A stretch of DNA of 64,000 nt from an uncultured Marinobacter sp. (GTDB lineage: Bacteria; Pseudomonadota; Gammaproteobacteria; Pseudomonadales; Oleiphilaceae): positions 16,311-80,310 of the forward strand of contig NZ_CAJXKQ010000016.1 in NCBI RefSeq assembly GCF_913055835.1, given 5' to 3'. The position numbers and the translations under genes were made by a program. The notes beneath the pieces are model-generated. The model was not told the origin of the DNA. It saw only the letters and a program-made list of their open reading frames with translations, and did not search any database. This document shows, in pieces, positions 40,372-48,082 of the stretch (its first letter is position 1; the number at the start of each line of letters is the position of its first letter).

Positions 40372-40480
40372 GAGCCGGCTGGCGGGACGTTTCAAAAACA
40401 CGCTGTGAATACGTCCCTGTACGCTTGGCTCCGCCATCCCTGGCTCCGCACAGTTTTTGAAACGTCCCCCCAGCCGACTC
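40372..40480. repeat. Variable-arm/conserved-core repeat, copy 2
   Basis: Inverted arms of 27 nt (40372-40398 with 40454-40480, 25/27 complementary) enclose a 55-nt core matching copy 1 on the opposite strand and copy 3. The word GCCTGAA also recurs outside both arms (about 40354 and, inverted, 40481). It sits between convergent genes (the 88-aa gene and the PanP-like gene) and could act there as a bidirectional terminator. Confidence 0.85.
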
Positions 40481-40507
40481 TTCAGGCTCCAGCGTTTGCC
40501 GCCGTAC

Positions 40508-42184
40508 TCAAGCCTGTCTGGCGTTTGGCGTCGCCTGCTTCAATACCGCATCTGCCATCTGGTGCAGGATGCTGATCTCATCCTCGATACCCTCGTCCCG
40601 TGACAACTCTCTCTGTTCCGAAAGGATGTCTGCCAGGATTTCTTTGGTGGTCAGCGGATTGGCCAGTACCACCCGGAACACGATGCACGGGAAATTGAAG
40701 TAACGGGCCGGCTCCAGTCGGGTCCGTGAGACGAATGCCTTGCCCCGTTCCCGCTGGGTTTTCTGGATGAACTTGGTAATCCGGTTCAGGCAGGTGTTGA
40801 GCTTTTCCGCCTGCAGGGGATCGGCGATGGCAAGGGCTTCCTGGACGTTTTCCGGGCAGTAGCGGTAGGTCAGGATGTTCAGTTCGGGCCTGGTGACCAG
40901 CTCGAAATCAGGTTCTGCCTCGATCATGTCCGCGAAGGTTTTGGCCTTGTCGATGCCCTGGTCGATCAGGATTTCGTAGCCTTCCCGGGCCAGGATTTTC
41001 AGGCCGGAGTGGATCAGCATGGACATGCCGGGCCGGGAGCCCTCGAGGGTGGTGCTGCCCAGATCCCGGGAACCTTTACGGATGATGTACTGGGCGTGGT
41101 GTTCCACCGCGCTAGCGAGGCTCGGGTCGCGGAAGACCACCAGGCCCACGCCCATTGGGACGTAGAGCTGTTTGTGGGCGTCGAAGGTGACGGAATCGGC
41201 CTTCTCGATGCCGCGCAGCAGGTGTTTGTAGGTGCGGGAGAACAGGGTTGGCCCGCCCCAGGCGGCGTCCACGTGGAAGTGGGCGCCGAATTCCCGGGCG
41301 ATGTCGGCCATGGCGTCCAGGGGGTCTACGTTGCCGGTTTCGGTGGTGCCGGCCACGCCGCAGATGGCCATGACTTTGATTTTCTGGCGCTGCAGTTCCA
41401 GGCACTTGTCCCGCAGGGCATCGGTGTTGATGCGGTTTTCGTCGTCGGTATCCACTGGGATCAGGGACTCGCGGCCCAGGCCGAGTACGTCGGCGGCCTT
41501 GCGCAGGGAGTAGTGGCCGCGGCGGGAGACGACGATGGCGGCGCCTTCGTAGCCGTAATATTTCAGGGCCCGGAACAGACCTTCCTGGTGCAGGCCCCGG
41601 AAGCTGCCTTCTGCCGGGAAGGCCCGGTTACGGGCTACCCACAGGGCGGTGAGGTTGGCGACGGTGCCGCCCGAGCACATGGCCCCCAGGGCGTAACGGG
41701 GGTCGTGCATCCACTTGCGGTAGAAGGCGCCGTCTTCCTGGTACACCAGGCGGTGAATCATGCCCAGTACCTGGCGCTCCATGGGCGTGAAGGCCTTGGA
41801 GGTTTCGGTTTTTACCAGGTTCTGGTTCAGGGCAATCATGATTTTCGACAGCGGCAGCATGAAATACGGCAGCGCTGAGGTCATGTGCCCGATAAAGGCC
41901 GGCGAGGCAGTGTGAACTGAGTTGGCTACCAGTTTGTCGAGCAGGAACTGGGCCTGTTCAGATACGAAGACGGGCTTCTCGGGAATGCTGTAGTCGGAGA
42001 AGTCTTTCTCCACATCCGAGAGGTCCCGTTCAACCGCAACAATGTGCTCCTGCAGAAAGCCTGCAAGATTGCTGGAGATGTTCTGGTCAATCCGGCTCAG
42101 CGTCGATTCCGGCGCCTCGGGCACCGTGAATACGCGATACATTGCCTCTACCGAGGCCTGGGCGGATTTTTTCTTTCCGGTCAT
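40508..42184 (-). CDS. panP: PLP-dependent decarboxylase, PanP-like (putative aspartate 1-decarboxylase)
   Basis: 558 aa. Group II PLP decarboxylase fold: GAMCSGGTVANLTALWVARN at the phosphate/ring site, HVDAAWGGP, and the PLP lysine in DSVTFDAHKQLYVPMG. Length and N-terminal region fit the PanP family proposed to make beta-alanine from aspartate in bacteria lacking PanD, rather than GadB. The substrate assignment is by family resemblance. ATG at 42184 is chosen over the GTG at 42193; neither has a strong RBS. Confidence 0.72.
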   Translation of the reverse strand: MTGKKKSAQASVEAMYRVFTVPEAPESTLSRIDQNISSNLAGFLQEHIVAVERDLSDVEKDFSDYSIPEKPVFVSEQAQFLLDKLVANSVHTASPAFIGHMTSALPYFMLPLSKIMIALNQNLVKTETSKAFTPMERQVLGMIHRLVYQEDGAFYRKWMHDPRYALGAMCSGGTVANLTALWVARNRAFPAEGSFRGLHQEGLFRALKYYGYEGAAIVVSRRGHYSLRKAADVLGLGRESLIPVDTDDENRINTDALRDKCLELQRQKIKVMAICGVAGTTETGNVDPLDAMADIAREFGAHFHVDAAWGGPTLFSRTYKHLLRGIEKADSVTFDAHKQLYVPMGVGLVVFRDPSLASAVEHHAQYIIRKGSRDLGSTTLEGSRPGMSMLIHSGLKILAREGYEILIDQGIDKAKTFADMIEAEPDFELVTRPELNILTYRYCPENVQEALAIADPLQAEKLNTCLNRITKFIQKTQRERGKAFVSRTRLEPARYFNFPCIVFRVVLANPLTTKEILADILSEQRELSRDEGIEDEISILHQMADAVLKQATPNARQA

Positions 42185-42373
42185 AGGTGCCACTCACACT
42201 CAGTGGTCATCCGAAGGGCCGGTTCCGGATGCCCTGCGGATACGGCCGGCATTCTTGTCCGGCATTGGTTTCTGGTCACTTGCCGCTGGCAGGCGCACTG
42301 GCATCCCTGAGGGGGCGTAGTATACGGCCTGACAACAGGTTACGCCATACGGCTCCTGTGCGGAGGTGTCCGG

Positions 42374-42718
42374 TCAGAGTATTTCCCGGTGTATGTCCAG
42401 TATGGCAGCATCCACGCGTTCTTCGATGGCTTTTTCGATCTGGTCCAGGCGTTGGGTAATCTGCTGGGAGGAGGTGCCCAGGGCCGCGATGGTCCAGGTG
42501 GCGCAGTCGAGGGCCTCCTGGTCGGCGGTTTCGGCAACGGCCAGGTCGGGTTCTTTGCCCCAGACGGCCTTCAGGGCGGTAAAAACCTTGCGCTTGGCTT
42601 TGAGGTCGTCGCAGCCGTAGAGCTGGAAGTGCAGGGTCAGTACGCCAACGTGGGGCGTGATAACCGGCTGTTGGGGCGTTTGGCCTTCCCGCAGGAGTTT
42701 TCTCAGGGCTTCTGACAT
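42374..42718 (-). CDS. DUF503-family protein
   Basis: 114 aa. VGVLTLHFQLYGCDDLKAKRKVFTALKA matches the DUF503 (YlxP-like) pattern, a small ferredoxin-like fold often near translation genes in Firmicutes. Function unknown. A C-terminal helical tail QQITQRLDQIEKAIEERVDAA is predicted. It lies alone between panP and the REP pair. Confidence 0.7.
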   Translation of the reverse strand: MSEALRKLLREGQTPQQPVITPHVGVLTLHFQLYGCDDLKAKRKVFTALKAVWGKEPDLAVAETADQEALDCATWTIAALGTSSQQITQRLDQIEKAIEERVDAAILDIHREIL

Positions 42719-42754
42719 GTCTGGTTCGCCAGGATTTAAATGGGCTGAAAAGAT

Positions 42755-42840
42755 GTCGGATTACGGCTTCGCCTAATCCGACCTACTGTCCGGGTAAAAG
42801 TTAACCGTAGGTCGGATTAGCCAAAGGCGTAATCCGACAG
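42755..42840. repeat. Inverted pair of REP-like palindromes
   Basis: Two copies of a palindromic word (GTCGGATTA…TAATCCGAC) lie in opposite orientation, 42755-42786 and 42807-42840, separated by about 20 nt. Each also carries a flanking GTAGG/CCTAC end. The word GTAGGTCGGATTA…TAATCCGAC is common between genes in many gammaproteobacteria. It sits between the DUF503 gene and the AidB-like gene, which run in the same direction. Confidence 0.85.
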
Positions 42841-42860
42841 ATCTGGTTAACAGGAATCTT

Positions 42861-44561
42861 TTAGCCTACTACAGGCGTTGCCCGTTTGATAATGGCTGCC
42901 GGATCCGTGCCCGAGGGCAGGTTGCCGTAGTTCATGCCGCCACTGGACTGCAGTCTCGAGGCACAGAACGCGTCGGCGACGGCGGCATCCGAGTGGCGCA
43001 GCAGCAGCGAGCCCTGCAGGGCCAGAGCCATGCGGTCGACGAGGTTGCGGGCGCGGTACTGGAAATCGCTGATGTCAGCGAAGTCGTGTTGCAGCTGCGC
43101 CAGGAACTGGTCGAACCTGCGGTCGGCGCCTTTGGCTTCGGCGGCTTCCTTGAAGAAGGCGTCGAGGGTTTCGGGCTCTTTTTGCAGGGCGCGCAGGGTG
43201 TCCAGGCATTGGACGTTACCACTGCCTTCCCAGATGGCGTTGACCGGAGATTCCCGGAACAGCCGGGGCATGATGCAGTCTTCCATCACGCCGCTGCCGC
43301 CGATGCATTCCATGGCCTCGTAGGCATGGTTCGGAGTGCGTTTGCAGATCCAGTATTTGCCCACCGGGGTGGCCAGGCGGGCGAGCAGGCGTTCGTGCTC
43401 TTTGTCCTGGTTGTCCAGGGCCCGGGCGATGCGCATGGTGTAGGCCAGTGCCGCTTCGCTTTCCAGGGCCAGGTCAGCCAGGACATTCTGCATCAGGGGC
43501 TGGTCGATCAGCCGGGCGCCGAAGGCGCTGCGGTGGCGGCAGTGGTGACTGGCCTGGGCGATGGCCTGGCGCATGCCGGCGGAGCTGCCGATCATGCAGT
43601 CAAAGCGGGTCATGGCCACCATTTCTATGATGGTGGGCACACCGCGGCCTTCCTCACCAACCATCCAGGCCAGGGCGCCCCGCAGTTCGGCTTCGCTGGA
43701 GGCGTTGGCAACGTTGCCCATTTTGTTCTTGAGGCGCTGGACCTGCCAGGGGTTTTTGGTACCGTCCGGGCGCCAGCGGGGCATCAGGAAGCACGACAGT
43801 CCTGACTGTGTCTGAGCCAGTACCAGGAAGGCGTCGCACATGGGGGCAGAGACGAACCATTTGTGGCCCACCAGCTCATAGGCCTGGCCCGGACCTCCTG
43901 CGCCGATCGGATAGGCTCTGGTGCTGTTGGCGCGCACGTCGCTGCCGCCCTGTTTCTCGGTCATGGCCATGCCGATGGTCACGGAGGTTTTCTGGCTGTC
44001 CGGCAGGTTCCGGGGATCGTAGCTGTCGGCCAGTATCCGGGCTTCCCAGTCCGCCGCCAGTTCTGGCTGTTTACGGATCGACGGGATCGCGGCGAAGGTC
44101 ATGGTCACGGGGCAGCAGTGGGCGGCCTCTACCTGGGAATGCATGTAGTACTTGGCAGCACGGGCAACGTGGGCGCCCTGGCCCGGATGGCTCCAGGGAC
44201 TGCTGTGCAGGCCATTGTCGAAGGCGATGCGCATCAGCTCGTGATAGGCGGGGTGGAAGTCCACCTCGTCAATGCGGTGGCCATAGCGGTCGTGGGTATT
44301 GAACACCGGCTTGTTGGCGTTGGCGCGAAACCCCAGATCAATGGTTTCAGCAGCCCCGGCCAGGGCTCCGAATGCCTTTAGGTCTTCGGAGGCTTTGCCG
44401 GCGCCTTCCCGAAGGGCAGCTTCCTGCAGGGCAAGATCCTGCTCGAACAGGTTGTAGTTCTCCAGAGCCGGGGGCTGGTTAAAGACCTCGTGGGTAGTCG
44501 CCAGGTAGCGATCTACCTGGTCATTTAAGGGCATCTCCGGGCGGGGCTGCGGCGCGTTCAT
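42861..44561 (-). CDS. AidB-like acyl-CoA dehydrogenase
   Basis: 566 aa. Acyl-CoA dehydrogenase family of the AidB type: MTEKQGGSDVRANSTRA, GHKWFVSAPMCDAFLVLAQ, QRLKNKMGNVANASSEAEL, and the C-terminal ECIGGSGVMEDCIMPRLFRESPVNAIWEGSGN. E. coli AidB is an FAD enzyme tied to alkylation stress; many environmental homologues probably act on acyl-CoAs. GGAGG precedes the ATG by 5-6 nt. A TetR regulator gene lies immediately upstream (2-nt gap), so the two form an operon. Confidence 0.88.
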   Translation of the reverse strand: MNAPQPRPEMPLNDQVDRYLATTHEVFNQPPALENYNLFEQDLALQEAALREGAGKASEDLKAFGALAGAAETIDLGFRANANKPVFNTHDRYGHRIDEVDFHPAYHELMRIAFDNGLHSSPWSHPGQGAHVARAAKYYMHSQVEAAHCCPVTMTFAAIPSIRKQPELAADWEARILADSYDPRNLPDSQKTSVTIGMAMTEKQGGSDVRANSTRAYPIGAGGPGQAYELVGHKWFVSAPMCDAFLVLAQTQSGLSCFLMPRWRPDGTKNPWQVQRLKNKMGNVANASSEAELRGALAWMVGEEGRGVPTIIEMVAMTRFDCMIGSSAGMRQAIAQASHHCRHRSAFGARLIDQPLMQNVLADLALESEAALAYTMRIARALDNQDKEHERLLARLATPVGKYWICKRTPNHAYEAMECIGGSGVMEDCIMPRLFRESPVNAIWEGSGNVQCLDTLRALQKEPETLDAFFKEAAEAKGADRRFDQFLAQLQHDFADISDFQYRARNLVDRMALALQGSLLLRHSDAAVADAFCASRLQSSGGMNYGNLPSGTDPAAIIKRATPVVG

Positions 44562-44563
44562 GG

Positions 44564-45196
44564 CTACCTCCTGGTGCCGGTCAACCCCTGCATGCAAAAG
44601 CGGATGATGGAATTGACCAGCGGGTCATTGTTGTCTTGTGTTGCGCTGTTTCCCTGGCTGGTCTGTGTTGGTGACAATGGGCCAACCAGGCTTTCCGCAA
44701 TGGCGCCTACCAGGCATGTACTGCTCTGGCGGGCGTCCTGATCCGGGATGCATCCTTCTTCGATGCCTTCACGGATCGCTTTCTCGAACAGATTGGCGTA
44801 GGCCTTGCGGTACGCCAGTCGCTCTTCTTCCACTTTCGGGTCCACCGGTTCGGCGATCAGTGACCAGGCCATTTGCGGGCCTTTCAGAGCCCGCTCTGCA
44901 AATTGTCTGAGAGCCCGTTCCAGCCGCTCAGCCCCGTTCCCGGCAGACGCCAGAGCTTCGGCGACTTTGTCGACTTCCCGTTGAGTCGCCAGTCGGAAAA
45001 TTTCGGCGAACAGGTCCTCTCTGGACTCGAAATGCCGGTAGATAGTTCCTGTGGCAACGCCGGCCAGGCCAGCGATGCGGGTAACCCGGGCGCTTCTGAA
45101 ACCGCCTTCGGCCACACACTGATAGGTGCAGTTCACAATCCGTTTACGCGCCTCGGCCTTGCGCTGGCGCATCTTCTCCGTTTCTCGATAGGCCAT
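44564..45196 (-). CDS. TetR-family regulator, linked to the AidB-like gene
   Basis: 210 aa. N-terminal helix-turn-helix ARVTRIAGLAGVATGTIYRHFESREDLFAEIF (read in pieces); C-terminal ligand domain less conserved. GGGAG precedes the ATG at 45196. It is co-oriented with the acyl-CoA dehydrogenase gene and probably represses this operon from an inverted repeat just upstream of its start. An acyl-CoA ligand is plausible but not shown. Confidence 0.88.
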   Translation of the reverse strand: MAYRETEKMRQRKAEARKRIVNCTYQCVAEGGFRSARVTRIAGLAGVATGTIYRHFESREDLFAEIFRLATQREVDKVAEALASAGNGAERLERALRQFAERALKGPQMAWSLIAEPVDPKVEEERLAYRKAYANLFEKAIREGIEEGCIPDQDARQSSTCLVGAIAESLVGPLSPTQTSQGNSATQDNNDPLVNSIIRFCMQGLTGTRR

Positions 45197-45215
45197 TCCA
45201 GCTCCCTGTAAATAG

Positions 45216-45229
45216 TGAATCATTATTCA
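45216..45229. promoter_or_regulatory. Candidate TetR operator upstream of the AidB operon
   Basis: TGAAT-CATT-ATTCA, perfect 5-bp arms with a 4-nt spacer, 20 nt upstream of the TetR start codon. It lies in an AT-rich promoter region. The size and position suit autoregulation by the adjacent TetR protein. Confidence 0.5.
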
Positions 45230-45373
45230 TTCTTTGTGTCAATTTTTTAGTCAACTGATGAATATAAAATTTCCACTTTCAATTCAATCGCTTGCTTGTG
45301 GATACAAAAAATTACAAAAAAGTCGTTGCCAGTAAATAGCGCGGTCACCAAAAGCAGATTATAAAGACGCCAA

Positions 45374-45436
45374 GACGAAGCCGCAGGCGGTCGTTCGTCG
45401 ATACGGAGTGAGGTTCCCTGCGGGGGCGCAGCACTC
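45374..45436 (+). promoter_or_regulatory. Tandem hairpins in the leader of the SutA-like gene
   Basis: Two stem-loops precede the SutA-like ORF. The first (45374-45399) pairs GACGAA with TTCGTC around an inner CCGC/GCGG stem. The second (45406-45436) pairs GAGTG with CACTC and CTGCG with CGCAG around GGGG, with a 7-nt bulge. The ORF begins 33 nt later behind GGAG. A structured 5' leader controlling translation is possible; it matches no riboswitch I recognise. Confidence 0.45.
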
Positions 45437-45468
45437 GACCATCTGTTTTCGTTGATGGAGAAAAGATC

Positions 45469-45690
45469 ATGAGTGAATTCGACGAAAGCAACCTGGAGCA
45501 GTCCGGAAGCTGGACCAGCGACGGTGACGACAACCATTCCATAGCCGGCCGTGCACGAGTTCGCGCACAGTTGCAGGCAGACATCGAAGCGTTCCTCAGT
45601 CAGGGCGGCAAAATTCAGGAAGTGGATACATCCTTCCGCTCCGACACGCCTCGCAAGGTGGAAGTGGGTTTTAACAACCGCTCCCTCTGA
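45469..45690 (+). CDS. SutA-like small RNA polymerase-binding regulator
   Basis: 73 aa with an acidic N-terminus (SEFDESNLEQSG…SDGDDN). The segment ADIEAFLSQGGKIQEVD resembles the C-terminal region of Pseudomonas SutA, which I recall as EEFLARGGKVQEVE, a small protein that binds RNA polymerase and adjusts transcription in slow growth. This version lacks most of SutA's long acidic N-terminal tail (Pseudomonas SutA is about 105 aa). GGAG is 8 nt before the ATG. A structured leader precedes it and a terminator follows, so it is a single-gene unit. Confidence 0.6.
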   Translation: MSEFDESNLEQSGSWTSDGDDNHSIAGRARVRAQLQADIEAFLSQGGKIQEVDTSFRSDTPRKVEVGFNNRSL

Positions 45691-45706
45691 ACGCTGACAC
45701 GGTAGA

Positions 45707-45735
45707 CCGGGGCGCCCCGCCCCGGCTCCGTTTTT
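45707..45735 (+). terminator. Intrinsic terminator after the SutA-like gene
   Basis: CCGGGGC (45707-45713) pairs with GCCCCGG (45719-45725) with a 5-nt loop; five T follow after CTCCG. It lies 16 nt after the stop codon. It is weaker than a textbook terminator because the T-run is offset. Confidence 0.6.
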
Positions 45736-45847
45736 GATCCCTGTCTCGGTATGACTGGTCAGCGTCGTTTATCCTTATTCATTATTATTTTGCGCCGTTA
45801 GACCGGGCAAATCGCCAGTCACCCGATGATCCGGAACGCCTTTGGTA

Positions 45848-46870
45848 ATGAAGTCCCATTCCCGTCTTTTGCTTGTTTTGCTACTGATAATAGCAGTTGT
45901 TGGCAGCTTCTGGCTGCTGAGAGCAGATCCGGCCCGAGTTGGCGAAACCGCTACTTCTGTGCGTGTAGAAGAACGGTCGATTGCAATGGGTCAGGAGGAG
46001 GGCGTTGCTGCTCCATCGGACCTGGTGAGCAGGGCGCCCGCGGCCCATGTGCCTGATCAGTTGCCAGACTCGCTGGCCGGTACATCAGTGCCGGATGGGT
46101 GGGCCCGGACAGACCGGCTTGGCAATCTCATCCCAACCCCACACCTGCGGCAGCTGTTCGAGTATTTCCTTTCAGCCCTGGGAAAGGAATCGCTGCAACA
46201 GCTGGTGGCACGTATTGAGACGGCTCTGTCGGTCCTGGATGAGCCGGCGAGATCCCAGGCCCTCACAACCCTTGGCAACTATCTGGAATACAAACTGGCG
46301 GTTTCTGATCTGGAACAGAGCTACGGAGAGGTGTCCGGACTCGGCGCCGGGGAAATGCAACGGAGGATGGCAGAGATCCAGGCCCTGCGCCGTACCTGGC
46401 TGGATGCTGACACTGCCGACGCTTTCTTTGCCGACGACGAGGCAGTGGACCGTTTTCAGATTGAAAAGCTCAGAATCACGAGCAATGACAGTCTGACTGA
46501 CGAGCAGAAGGCAGAAGCTCTGCGTCAGGCCGAGTCCTCCCTGCCAGAGCCCATCCGCAAGGCCAGGGAAGATACCCGCCGTTTTGCCGACTATGAACAG
46601 GCACGCCGGGAGCTGGCAGATGATCCTCAAGCGCTTGCGGCCTGGCGTCGGGAGGTTTTCGGCGAGGCTGCGGCGGACAGGCTCGCCCGACTTGAGGTGG
46701 AGCAAAAGGCCTGGGATCGCCGGTGGCAGGCCTACGCCGATGAGCGGGACCGGTTGTTGTCCTCGGGGCTGGCTGGGCCGGAACGCAAGGAAGCGCTGGA
46801 GCGACTCAGAGCCAGCCACTTCAATGAAACCGAACGGGTCCGTGCCCAGGCGCTGGATTCGATCCGGTAA
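45848..46870 (+). CDS. lifO: Lipase-specific foldase (lipase chaperone)
   Basis: 340 aa, single N-terminal membrane anchor (LLLVLLLIIAVVGSFWLL) and periplasmic helical body. RQLFEYFLSALGKE fits the foldase signature RxxFDY(F/C)L(S/T)A, with Glu in place of Asp, and lies at the usual place after a Pro/Ala-rich linker. C-terminal helices are rich in Glu, Arg and Ala. Foldases fold secreted family I lipases and are normally encoded right after the lipase, but none is adjacent here. ATG at 45848 is preferred over the in-frame TTG at 45842. Confidence 0.82.
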   Translation: MKSHSRLLLVLLLIIAVVGSFWLLRADPARVGETATSVRVEERSIAMGQEEGVAAPSDLVSRAPAAHVPDQLPDSLAGTSVPDGWARTDRLGNLIPTPHLRQLFEYFLSALGKESLQQLVARIETALSVLDEPARSQALTTLGNYLEYKLAVSDLEQSYGEVSGLGAGEMQRRMAEIQALRRTWLDADTADAFFADDEAVDRFQIEKLRITSNDSLTDEQKAEALRQAESSLPEPIRKAREDTRRFADYEQARRELADDPQALAAWRREVFGEAAADRLARLEVEQKAWDRRWQAYADERDRLLSSGLAGPERKEALERLRASHFNETERVRAQALDSIR

Positions 46871-46903
46871 TCAGTCTGTCATTTAATCGCCTTATCCTGC
46901 TGA

Positions 46904-48031
<1,128 letters not shown>

Positions 48032-48082
48032 ATCAAGCAAGCCATTCGCCGGAAGCGGCGAGCACACTGGAATCGAGGAATC

